Shown in pieces: positions 54,418 through 64,000 of a DNA stretch of 64,000 nt. Numbering within the stretch: position 1 is the stretch's first letter; each line of letters starts with the position of its first letter. The notes below the pieces were generated by a model. That model worked only from the letters and a program-made list of their open reading frames with translations. It was not told the DNA's origin and made no database searches. The stretch covers positions 186,001 through 250,000 of the forward strand of contig SAXG01000030.1 of NCBI GenBank assembly GCA_012932865.1. The letters run 5' to 3'. The position numbers and the translations under genes are program-made. Origin of the DNA: Amylostereum areolatum. Lineage: Eukaryota; Basidiomycota; Agaricomycetes; Russulales; Stereaceae.

Positions 54418-55276
54418 CAGCAGCGGAATAGAAGGACGTCAACTCGTGATGTACCAGACTGCAACCCTCAACGTCGACTGGTTAGACATGACTGAAGATC
54501 AGGAGAATGGTAGGAACTTGCAGATAATTGGCCCGAAGCACCGTATTTATACGATACCACGAAGATACACTCATACGAGAGCCCGTGCACGTCTATACAT
54601 GAACATTGAACGCGTGGGTCTGCATTGCGTTCGGCACCACTCCGACGGTGCGTCTCCGCCTGACAAAACAGATGAGAGAGCATATCTGATAAGATGACTA
54701 AAAGATCACACCCCGTGGCACTCAAGCGCGCGATCCATAGACGAGCTCGCATGCCGAATGGCTCTACGATTGATCGTCAGTCAGCTCCGCGGGAGTAGGT
54801 AATCGACTTACTAGCCACACCTTCCCTCAAGGCAGGATGCCGATGGACGAAGGTTCAAAAACAGAACGGAGCCGAGCCGATACGCTATGACTCTACTTGA
54901 GTACTCATTGGCATAGAGTTACGCCGGTGACAACGCCGACATACCATCCCATGCCTGCCAGTGGGCATGGCTTTGTAGTCGAAGTCGAATGGAAGAGCAG
55001 TTGCCTGCAGCCGCTCGTCAGACAGAAGGCGGAGTGCCGCTCTGGCAAGTACATACGCCAAACGCTCACGACTCACGAGAAATCGGTCCGAGTCGCCAGT
55101 GGAAATTTCGGCAGCACACTCGAACATGGTGGTTTAAATGTCCATGTTGTCGAAGAGAAATGTGTTTGAGCTTTAAGTAGTATTGAACGGATGAAATGAT
55201 CATGGAGGTTTGTGCAAACAGACGGAGTCGAGGAAGTCCGCCGCGAAACGCGTCCTCTGACTTGACATCCGCGGCC
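54418..55276. other. Divergent intergenic region
   Basis: About 860 bp lie between the monooxygenase (minus) and the dehydrogenase (plus). No recognisable gene was found. Open frames are short and unsupported. Confidence 0.35.
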
Positions 55277-56775
55277 ATGTCCCTCACCCCGTCCCTATTA
55301 CCCCCCCGCTTCCTCCAAACCGACCTTCCCTACTCCCGCCCACCCACACCCGGCGTGCACGACAAGGTGCGCGTCGGATGGGTCGGGCTCGGCGTCATGG
55401 GGCACATCATGGCCCGCAACCTCGCGTTACACCCAAGTTCACGTCCCGCCGTCGCGCTCCCGATCGTCGTCTGGAACAGGTCCAAGGACAAGTCGGAGAA
55501 GCTTGCGAAGGAGCTGGGAGAGGGCAAGATCGCCGTGGCGCAGACCTTGGAGGAGATCGCGACACAATGCGATGTCATTATCACCTCGCTCGCGAACGAC
55601 GCCGCGGTTATATCGGTGTACACACAGATGACGAACGCGCTCAAGGTGCGTCTCCCGATACTTTCACGAGAGAAAGGCTGATCTGAATGGAGCTGTGTCG
55701 TGCGCGCAGGCCCACCCGCCGACGAAGACCAAGATTTTTGTAGAGACAAGCACCGTACGTCCTTTCTCGATGTCTCACCCGTCCTTCCCATCGACATACC
55801 GCCCCTTCGTCGCAGGTTTATCCCAAAGTTGCTGGTGCGTCCTCTCCCCAACTCCTTTGCTTGCACGTGAATCTAGCGATATCCGGCCAGGCGAACTCGA
55901 CATTCTCATCTCGGCTCTCCCCCATGGACACTTCGTCACCGCACCCGTCTTCGGTCCACCCGCCGCCGCTGAGATGAGCGCGCTCATCGTTTGCCTCAGC
56001 GGCGACTATCGCATCAAGAAGGAGGTCGCGCACATCCTCGTCCCCGCCGTCGGACGCAAGGTGCTCGATTTGGGCGGGAACGTCGAGAAAGGTGCGTCCT
56101 TTTCCGGATTGGGTCACGAGCACGGGCGAATTGAGATGGACGGCGATGGGACAGCGCCGACGTTCAAGCTGATCGGGAACGGGATGATCCTCGGCTCTAT
56201 GGAGCTCGTCGCGGAGGCGTACACCGTGGCCGAAAAGGCGGGTATCGACCAGGAGATAGTGTATCAGTACATCAAGGGTACGTACCGTCAATGGCCCGTC
56301 CCTCTCTACGACCATGCTCAATCCGATCTATAGACATGTTCCCCGCGCCTCCGTACGTATCCCTCCCACTTCCACTCGACGTGACTCGCGCTCATCCGGA
56401 TCGATGGGCAGGATGCTCAACTATGGCAACAAGATGTTGAACAGACAGTTCGACGGGAACAAGGGGTTCGCGATCGACAACGGCATCAAGGACGCGTCGT
56501 ACGTCGCCTCCTCGGCTCTTCCTCTAGGCCCGTGCTAAGGTTGGGTTCGAAGACACATCCACCGGCTCACCACGGAGGTCAACGCCCCAATGCCTGTCGT
56601 CGACATCGCCCTCCAGCACATGCTGACCGCCCGTGCTCTGCACGATGCTCAGGCCCGTACCGGCGCGACAGACTTCCCCGTCCTCGACTGGTCTGCGCTC
56701 GTCGCGGGCACACGCGTCGCGGCTGGGCTCGACCCGCTGCGCGACGACAAGGCAAGCCCGCTCGTTCCTAGATGA
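55277..56775 (+). CDS. Beta-hydroxyacid dehydrogenase (HIBADH/6PGDH-like)
   Basis: This is an NAD(P)-dependent oxidoreductase of the 3-hydroxyisobutyrate/6-phosphogluconate dehydrogenase superfamily. The ATG at 55277 starts MSLTPSLLPPRFLQTDLPYS. The cofactor fold is VRVGWVGLGVMGHIMARNLA, with NR(S)KDK downstream. Exons continue with CDVIITSLANDAAVISVYTQ, KTKIFVETSTV, a substrate motif region FVTAPVFGPPAAAEMSALIV, KLIGNGMILGSMELVAEAYT (catalytic Lys helix pattern KLxGN), YGNKMLNRQFDGNKGFAIDN, and APMPVVDIALQHMLTARALH to the stop at 56775. About seven introns are needed. An in-frame Met 27 codons upstream (55196) is a less likely start. The substrate is not inferable. Confidence 0.82.
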
Positions 56776-57780
56776 CTTGTAGATGTCCTGACATTGTACA
56801 TTAGACGGCAACAGCGAAGGTCGAGAAGGACGATTGAGCCAGACGTATACGTATCCATGTGTACAAGTTCCGGTGTGGAACGATCAGGAAGGAATCAAAG
56901 GGAATGTATCCAAGCCGGTATCTGCGCTGTGGACGGTCATGTTATGAACTTGCTCATGTACGTATATAGAGCGCTTTTGTGGACCCTGTTGTATGTACAT
57001 ACACGATAAATTGTAGCCATTGTCTCCGGACTCCCAAGACAGCGGCAAAACAGACTCTGTCCAATTGCTAGACCTGCCGATTCTGGTAACTATGCGGGGA
57101 CTGCGTCAGCTCACTTATGCGTCTGTCTATCCAGCATACTTATGTGTCGTCTTCGAAGTCCTCACGCGCTTGCCCTATGTAAGTAGGTTCTCTCAGTGGG
57201 TTTCACGGCAAAGTCTTTGATGTACTCCCGCATTGCGTTGAAGGTCATGACGACGGCCCATACCACCAGCGGGTCCTTCTTTCACGGCATCGTACCTTAT
57301 ATCCTGCTCACACAACCTCTCTTCTCAATTGTTGCATTTTTGATTCTTCTTCCAGACATGATCTTGTGGAAGCAGGATCCATGGGGAAGAGTGTCCGTCA
57401 GCATCAACACCTACGCCAACGTGTCCAGCGCCGTATTCTTTGCCTTGCTCGGGCCAGGGCCAGGGCGTCGGACGCGACGGGCGAGTCTGAGTTTCGTGGC
57501 GCGTTTATCATGTCTTGCTGGTTCAGTGGCGTCCTAGGGCCTACACGACCTCCGACGATTGTAGTGTGCCAAGCTTGCGTGATTTTAATGTCCTTTCCGA
57601 ACACTCAAGTAAATACGGAGATCAGAAGGGTCGTGGCAGGATCGCTGAACCTGTGGACGTGGAAAAGAACGGATATCTTAGTCGATTCGATTTCGAAGAT
57701 GACGTGCGATAGTAGTGGTTAATTGAACAACTAGGCTCTGAATCCGCTTCATTTAGTAAAACTCGAAGAATATCCCTCCT
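56776..57780. other. About 1 kb with a possible receptor remnant
   Basis: No complete gene was found. A plus-strand frame at about 57357-57455 reads MILWKQDPWGRVSVSINTYA followed by NVSSAVFFALLG. This vaguely resembles the region before and within the last helix of STE3-like receptors (compare LWRQNPWYRVMVAFDQWANV in R3). The surrounding frames give no further receptor blocks. Confidence 0.25.
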
Positions 57781-59289
57781 TCATACCTCCATTTCTGGCC
57801 CCTTGTTGAATCCCAGCGGCGAGATGTGTTCATCGTCCTCACCATATGGGTGAAAATCGAGGCTTTGGCGTTCGTAATATGAATATATGGTTTCCGCGTC
57901 GATGTCTCTCGACGTCACCGAGCGCGTATGTCCTCGAGCCTCCACTCGGCCAATCGCCGATGCTGGCCTTGTAAAGATAGGATAAGTCCTACGCCGACCA
58001 CGTGCATCAGTATTTTGTGTCGGATGAACATCAAGACGTCTACCTGTTGCTCCCGTAATCTGATCCAGTCGGCGAGGGTGAGCGACGCTTCTGGTCGCTC
58101 CCCGAGCACCGAAGTTGGTGCAGTCTGATCCCAACAAGTCCCGCCATCCTGTGAAACGCCCCTTGATACATGCTTATCGCCTCCTCCGTCGTCCCGAAAA
58201 GGGCGAATATCGTGAGGGAGAGAAGGACCGTGTTCCACTGACTGAATGTCAGCGCGGCCAGGGACCCCCCGTTCGCTTTCCACCCCTCCGCGGGCAAACT
58301 GATGACTCCGAAGAAAATGTGCGTGATCGACCAGCCCGGGTAGAACGCCATGAGGGGGGCCTGCTTGAGGTCCACGATGATCAGAAAGATGCCCACGGGC
58401 AGTGTGATCGCGATGTCGACGAATCCGACGGCCAGCACACGAATGTATTGATTATGAGTGAAGGAGGGATGGGATCGGAAGGTCTCGTTGAAGTGAGCGG
58501 ACCCGTTCCAGAAGCGCAAGATGATCTTAGCTGCAACGACACTGTCATCAATGAGGACCGCAAAAAGCACGTTGCAACGTACGGCAATAAAAAAGGATGG
58601 ATATGAGCGGGAAGATGATTGTCCACGAGGTGAGGAGGAGAATGGAGAGCCAGGAAGATATGACTGCAGGGTTGCAACCGTACTCTTCAAAAATAAAGTA
58701 TCGCGCAGGTTGCACGGTATAGTCTGGTGTTTGAGAAGCGTTGGATGTGAGCATCGCTCGCGCGAGTGTGGGCGTGATGGCACGTACATAGACCCATTAT
58801 GATAATAGGTAGGCCGACCCCAATGGAAAGGTCGAATATCAAGCTTTTCCATCTCTGTGATACGCATGAGAAGGTGGGAATCGCAGGCAACCGAGGTGCG
58901 ACGTACCTCGCGCTCAGTGGGAGATCTGACAGTGTTCAGTCGTGCAATACAGTACAAACGGCGGGTGATAGCCAGAGAGCTTGCGCTGACGCCAACGGTA
59001 CCACCAACATCAAGATGGGTCGCTAAAAAGGAGGACCGTCAGCGAGCGAGGCCCCAGTCCGACGTGTACACTCACAGATATCGCAGAACACGGGCGCAAG
59101 GTCCTCAAATGAGTTTGACCAGACGATTGCGTTCACTGCACGGAGAATAGAGATGATGAAAACCCACGATGCCAGCATCAAAAGGCCTGCGTTCCACGAG
59201 TGTTGCATACAGCGAGGGAGAATGGTGAGCAGGACCAGCGCTGCGGATACAAAGTTGACAATGGGTATAAGAGGATAGGTGGGGTCCAT
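57781..59289 (-). CDS. STE3-type pheromone receptor R7
   Basis: This is a complete receptor gene on the minus strand. The ATG at 59289 starts MDPTYPLIPIVNFVSAALVL and exon 1 ends APVFCDI. Exon 2 gives THLDVGGTVGVSASSLAITR up to SPTERE, exon 3 RWKSLIFDLSIGVGLPIIIM, then DYTVQPARYFIFEEYGCNPA to SILFYC. The long exon includes HPSFTHNQYIRVLAVGFVDI, FYPGWSITHIFFGVISLPAE and LLSLTIFALFGTTEEAISMY. An intron with donor GTAGAC and acceptor TTACAAG after DYGSN joins RPASAIGRVEARGHTRSVTS and a tail ending NKGPEMEV at 57781. Without that intron the protein stops at 58040. R8 lies divergently about 1.5 kb away. Confidence 0.87.
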
Positions 59290-60749
59290 GGTACTGTGAA
59301 CGACGAGGGCAGCCGGCCACCTGTTGGAAATGACTTTGGCAAGGCCATTTATAAGAGCGAGTGTGGATCAAATGGAAGCGCACGGCGCACCTTGGGTCCA
59401 GCTCATCGTGCGTTTGGGGAAGCTCCAGATCGCGTAGGAGACGGTTGGTCGTCAACTCATCGTCGGCTGTCCTGTCACTGTGAGGGGAGTTTATCGTTTG
59501 AGCGGGTTCGATGATTTAAAGTACAATCATTTGGAATTAAGACTAGCGAAATGGGGTTTGAAAACGTTCTCACCTCGTGCGTGGCATCATCAGTCAAAAT
59601 CAGACTGATACGTTATGGCTAGTTCTCACCAACAGATCCCCCCCGTGCGAGGCGAAGCAGCAAAGGTGTGCCTAGGGTGGAATCCGCTGACGAGATTTCA
59701 AAGTTGCGTATTGACGGAGTAAGTTTGCGAGCGTCCCATATCATGATAAGTATCGCACCAAAAGAGTGAAAGGCGCCGATGGCCGTACAGAGCCGCATGG
59801 CAGGACGCACTGGCGGATGAGGTGATGAAACTGACAGTTGGCTAAGTCGGCGTAAGTCGTATCTAAAGTAGAGGGACTCCTGGCGGAGCCACTTGCAAGT
59901 TGCAAGGCGTTCACTTGAACATGCGAGCCTCGTGGAAGTTAGCCCCTAACCCTAAGTATCACAAATCACGTGGCAATCGTCCGACGTCCGTCGATGGTTT
60001 TCAATCAGTTTTAATCTGTCTCCCATTGCAAGACTCGCCAGTGCTCTTTCCAAGTTCCCGCGTTGCGACCCGTCGAAATGGCTGCCAGGGTTTCGAAGAA
60101 TCGACAACTCTGGAGCAACGCAGCGGAAGTTACCTCCAGTGGCAGTGGTCATAACTCACCGGGATCACCGTGGGCCGTATGGCGCTTCCTTCCAGACGTC
60201 CAAGTCTAGCATGCGCGAAACGCAGCACCCCATCCTCACTCATGGCGCTGGTTTTCAATCTAGCACATGCACATTCTCCACTTACTGTGGTCATCCACCA
60301 CATGGTCCATCGGAGGGCGCCAGCGATATCGTACCGGAACGCGGAAGGGCAAGTTGTCGTTCCGGGAGACCCACTATCTATGAGGACTAGGAGAGGAATT
60401 AAATGAAAACGGAGTGCGTAACCTGTGTCCCATACTATGTAATCGCATGGGTGTACGCGCCCGGCTCCTCTGCTATGATAGACTCAAGCTTTAAAGCGAT
60501 GCTCTTCAAGATCGGTAATAGCCTTGACATCTGGATCCTCTTGAACCTCTTTGTCTAGGAGTTTTCATCAATGGCATGCTGCGCGAGGATAATCCTAGCG
60601 GTGCATCTTCGCTGCAGCACTGTCGATCCGCTTTGTAACCGAAAATTTTATCCCACCGTCCTTAGCGGCCTTTCTAGCTTTGAGGGAGAACCTTCGGTGA
60701 GACTTCCATGCGAGGAGCTGCTGTTACGTGCTATAGGCGCGTGCTATGG
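59290..60749. other. Divergent region between R7 and R8
   Basis: This 1.46-kb stretch holds the promoters of R7 and R8. No gene or CaaX-ending small frame was recognised. Two tandem CCCTAA units near 59945 look like a chance match to the telomere repeat. Confidence 0.4.
59349..59355 (-). promoter_or_regulatory. TATA box of receptor R7
   Basis: TTATAAA on the minus strand lies about 60 bp upstream of the R7 ATG. Confidence 0.45.
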
Positions 60750-60757
60750 TATATATA
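60750..60757 (+). promoter_or_regulatory. TATA box of receptor R8
   Basis: TATATATA lies 40 bp upstream of the R8 ATG. Confidence 0.5.
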
Positions 60758-60789
60758 CTGAGCGTTAAACAGAGTCTCACAACGGCCTC

Positions 60790-62200
60790 ATGAACCCCAC
60801 ATATCCACTTGTTCCCGTTCTCAACTTCTGCGCTGCGTGTCTCGTGGCGCTTCCATTCCTCGCCAATCCTCGAGGATCATGGAATATCGGAATCGTCCTG
60901 CTCGCCGCGTGGAACTTTCTTCTCTCGCTCGTACTGGGCATCGACGCCGTTATCTGGTCCAACAATACCAGGAACAGTGCTCCTATTTGGTGCGATATCG
61001 GTACGAGATCCTTTGCAGCTTTCCTCGCTTCGTTCACCAAACAGTAGACCTTCACAGTCTCCCACATCATCGTAGGCGCAGAATCAGGAATGTCCGCTTG
61101 TACATTGGTGATCACGCACCATCTATATGGTATTGCACGTTTATGTGTTGCAACGCCCGGGACGCGCATGGTCGGGAAATCCAGTCACCTTTGCACCCAA
61201 AAGGAACGCTCACTTTTACAAGCTAGATTCGTGCCAGATCGATGTTCGATATCTCGTTAGGCATTCTTTTCCCGCTCATGATTATAGCGCTCTGTGAGTG
61301 CAACCGCTTGGCTTTATCACTGTCGTCTCACGCTTAACATTCCAGACTACATTGTTCAGAGCTCACGCTTTGAAATCTACGAGGAATTCGGATGCTGGTT
61401 CTCAGTCGACGTGTCTTGGCTCTCCGTCCTCTTGCTCAACTCATCGGGCGTCGCTTTCCCAATGATAGCTATCGTCTTCTACTGTCGTGAGTCCTTGTTT
61501 TGCTGGTCTATTGTCGAGTGATCCTCAATCGCACTACAGCTACGATTACTCGCGTCTTCTGCGGGCAATTGACGGAAACAGACAGTTTTAACGACAGCTA
61601 TCGCGCCATGGCCCGAAGACAATATGTGCGCGTCCTCGCCGTGGGATTCACTGACATCCTTTTCACGCTTCCTGTCGGGATCTTTCTCATCGTCGACACT
61701 GTTAAAGGCACTTCGGAACGCATGGTATTCTATCAGGGATGGAATACTGTGCACAGCGATTGGTCCCCCCGCTTTCACAGCGCTCTCGAATGGGAGAGTG
61801 AACCTTGGACGGCCTGGAGGCTGCGGTTCGATCAGCACATCACCATTGTTTTCGCAGTAGGCTTCTTTATCGGCTTCGGCCTCACGGAAGAGGCGCTTCT
61901 GGGCTACCAGCGGGTGCTCAATGCGTTGGGACTAGGATGGATCCATATTAAGAGGGATATGCCGTCGGATGTCCTGTCCGCCTTCGAAGCTGCGACGAGA
62001 CCCGACAACGATCTGTGAGTGTGCAACCGTTTCATTTCAGCAACGTCTGACACGGCTACCTGCATAGCGACTCATCGGCGGCGTCAGTGTCGACGACGGA
62101 CACGCCGACGGCACTCCTATCATCCCCATGGTCTGCACATGATGAAATCTCCACGGTTCACTCACGGAGAAGGAGAAGTCACCCAAGACTGTCCACGTAG
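60790..62200 (+). CDS. STE3-type pheromone receptor R8
   Basis: This is a complete receptor gene with start MNPTYPLVPVLNFCAACLVA at 60790, Asn replacing the usual Asp at position 2. Exon 1 ends APIWCDI. Exon 2 gives VSHIIVGAESGMSACTLVIT and ends near TPGTRM with a weak donor (GTCGGG). Exon 3 gives IRARSMFDISLGILFPLMII. Then come DYIVQSSRFEIYEEFGCWFS, MARRQYVRVLAVGFTDILFT, FYQGWNTVHSDWSPRFHSAL and the last helix TIVFAVGFFIGFGLTEEALL. An intron with donor GTGAGT after PDNDL joins a Ser/Thr-rich tail ending HPRLST at 62200. It is the closest relative of R1 in the N-terminal exons (PNFC/PNFL, LPFLANPRG versus LPFLTSPRM). Confidence 0.86.
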
Positions 62201-62505
62201 TCTGCGGCTGTACGAACGACGTTCAGCCGCACGGCGTGCATGTCGCGCACGATCTCGTCGAACATCAACTCAACGTTATCGTCCAAGATCCCCAAAAACA
62301 CGGAGCAGCGGTCATGCGGCATCGCGGATAGGCGGTGGGCATGAGCAACATCGATGTCTGACTAGTTCCGGTGGGACTGGGCGGAATGGTAGCCAAATGG
62401 TGCCATGAGGCCCAAGACATTCTACTACCCACCGTTCTTTACTACAAATCCAACGCACTATTCATATAAACGCCTATCCTTCCCGAATCCCGCCCGCACC
62501 GTTCC
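62201..62505. other. Short convergent intergenic region
   Basis: About 300 bp lie between the R8 stop and the stop of the F-box-like gene. Nothing was recognised. Confidence 0.4.
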
Positions 62506-64000
62506 TCAGCCAGCTAGGACAACATAATCACTGCCAAACTCGTCCACAAACCGCTTCTGCTGGCTCCTGTCGAGCACACAATCCTGGAATTCGACGCGGA
62601 TGGGAGGATGCAAGTCAGAGGTCCACCGTAACTTGAGAACGCTAAACAGCTGAAAGAAGAGTGCGTTCGAATCGCCTTCTCGGAGGTTTACTTTCTGGAT
62701 GACGAGCATGTTAAGTTTCGGGAAAAGCTCGTCATGGCGAAGGAAGATACGCTGGATGAACGCGCTAGCAGCTAAACCGCGGATAGTGAGGCGAGAAAGG
62801 GATGTGAATGTGCGCGAGAGCTCGTCCCATGCGTAAAAATTGGGAGGAGGTTCAACTGCGTTGCTGGTTGGATCGGCGGGCAGAATGTGGTCGCAGTCGT
62901 GGGTATGATATGTATATGTGAGGGAAGGGACCTCGGAGATCTCGGGAAGGCGACGAAGAACTTCCACTACGGCTGACCCGAGGTCGAGATGGCCGTCTGC
63001 TCCGTCCTCAGTCCACTCGAACTCCATGGTCTTGGCGTTGAACGGGAAAAGGTCATTTGATGGGGGGGATCGGATCGTGCGCAGTTCGACGCGCAAAGCG
63101 AACTTGGAACGTTTCATAACCAGCTCCGACTTCCTCACAGCATAGGACGCGTCTTCGGAAACGGGGGGGAGGATATCACGTATCATCGCGGCGATGACAT
63201 CCGCTTGAGCAGCGATCACCTGAGCAACGGACGCTCCTCCAATCCAAGGGCGCTCAACGCGTATGACGAAGGTGAAGTTATCCAAGGTGTTGGGAATCTT
63301 CAGGAAGCCCATGAGGGTTGGTAGTCGATTGATGTGGTCCGTAATCTTGAAAGTTTTGAGACGAGGGAAGATGATACTATGAGGAGGGACGAAAGATAAA
63401 GGCAGGTCGTCGAATGGAAGTGGTATTTCGAGGTCGAGGCTTGCGAAGTCACGGTTGTTCGTCCGGAGATCAAGGCTCTCTAAGTTCAGCGAGACGAGAG
63501 ATAGACCCGAAAGCATCATATCCATGTCTGGCCACACATTGGTCGCGTCAAGGGAGAGAAACTTCATGCTGGAAGTGAAGAGTCTTTGCCAGTGTTCGCT
63601 GTCGACGTCAATGATGACATCGAACAGAAGGAGGCTTTCGATCCTAAGCGTTCCAACATTGAGGAATTTGTCCGAAATGGCCAGAAGGAATTCCCCTCCG
63701 TCGATTGCGAGGGATTTGAGCATAGGAGCGGAGCGTCCTTCGAAAAGGCGCAGGACAGCTTCGGTAGATGAATGCGTTGTTTCGTCGGCGTTTATGATAA
63801 AGAGGTCCTCGATCCGATGACTCTCGTCGGCGACAAGCTGGATCGCACACAAGTTGGGCGCTACGTACGTGTCGTCCGGAATGTATCCGGGAGTCGCAGT
63901 GATCGGAAGGGAAGAGCCTCCTTTAGTTCGGGAGAGCTCAAGAGCCCTCTCGGTCCAAACGGTGTTTTGAACGGGGATGATTGTCCAGAGTCTAGGGCAC
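62506..64000 (-). CDS. F-box/LRR-like protein, cut by the right edge
   Basis: This continuous frame of about 498 residues is open to the window edge and stops at 62506. The visible part starts with a segment like that after F-box domains (LWTIIPVQNTVWTERALELS) and continues with leucine-rich strands spaced about 25 residues apart (SMKFLSLDATNVWPD, LVSLNLESLDLRTN, IFPRLKTFKITDHI, LSRLTIRGLAASAF, FPKLNMLVIQKVNL). The F-box itself should lie beyond the window. Such proteins select substrates for SCF ubiquitin ligases and are greatly expanded in Agaricomycetes. No intron is needed in the visible part. It differs from the F-box-like gene at 26.6-28.3 kb, which appears damaged. Confidence 0.75.
   Translation of the reverse strand, partial: CPRLWTIIPVQNTVWTERALELSRTKGGSSLPITATPGYIPDDTYVAPNLCAIQLVADESHRIEDLFIINADETTHSSTEAVLRLFEGRSAPMLKSLAIDGGEFLLAISDKFLNVGTLRIESLLLFDVIIDVDSEHWQRLFTSSMKFLSLDATNVWPDMDMMLSGLSLVSLNLESLDLRTNNRDFASLDLEIPLPFDDLPLSFVPPHSIIFPRLKTFKITDHINRLPTLMGFLKIPNTLDNFTFVIRVERPWIGGASVAQVIAAQADVIAAMIRDILPPVSEDASYAVRKSELVMKRSKFALRVELRTIRSPPSNDLFPFNAKTMEFEWTEDGADGHLDLGSAVVEVLRRLPEISEVPSLTYTYHTHDCDHILPADPTSNAVEPPPNFYAWDELSRTFTSLSRLTIRGLAASAFIQRIFLRHDELFPKLNMLVIQKVNLREGDSNALFFQLFSVLKLRWTSDLHPPIRVEFQDCVLDRSQQKRFVDEFGSDYVVLAG

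Noticed and set aside
59944..59957. CCCCTAACCCTAA, telomere-like repeats
   Set aside because: Only two units are present inside an ordinary intergenic region, so it is most likely chance.

Overview
The window is nuclear DNA of a basidiomycete fungus, most likely an agaricomycete and possibly a polypore. Genes are split by many short introns (about 50-60 nt, GTRNGY...YAG). Its most distinctive content is a dispersed set of STE3-type pheromone receptor genes with the usual N-terminus MDPTYPLVP. No rRNA, tRNA, CRISPR or bacterial operon signature was found. All spliced models were built by eye, so exon edges are provisional.

Layout. 0.4-6.8 kb: an aldo/keto reductase (-) and three related alpha/beta hydrolases (+,-,-), the third with a frame break. 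8.3-13.6 kb: receptor R1, whose second exon is interrupted by a segment of about 3.95 kb. That segment is bounded by inverted repeats and carries an unknown small gene plus fragments resembling SMC5 and a 2OG-Fe(II) oxygenase. 16.1-17.6 kb: receptor R2. 17.7-24.0 kb: a complete, young Ty3/gypsy chromovirus-type LTR retrotransposon on the minus strand. 24.4-28.3 kb: a DUF6534-like membrane protein (-) and an F-box-like gene (-). 29.6-31.1 kb: receptor R3 (-). 31.1-35.5 kb: no recognisable gene. 35.5-38.8 kb: a Mei2-like RNA-binding protein (+). 40.3-42.3 kb: a multipass membrane protein of unknown role (+). 43.0-49.6 kb: receptors R4 (+), R5 (+) and R6 (-); R6 is an inverted close duplicate of R2. 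50.8-56.8 kb: an AIF/FSP1-like oxidoreductase (-), a salicylate-hydroxylase-like monooxygenase (-) and a beta-hydroxyacid dehydrogenase (+). 57.8-62.2 kb: receptors R7 (-) and R8 (+). 62.5 kb to the right edge: a partial F-box/LRR-like gene (-).

The receptors share intron positions and, in several cases, a TATA box about 40-65 bp upstream of the ATG. They are seven-helix receptors for farnesylated peptide pheromones and signal through a G protein. The density suggests a B mating-type (P/R) region or the clusters of non-mating STE3-like receptors known in Agaricomycetes. No convincing CaaX pheromone precursor was found, so mating function is not shown. Receptor duplication, transposon interruption and C-tail loss indicate birth-and-death evolution.
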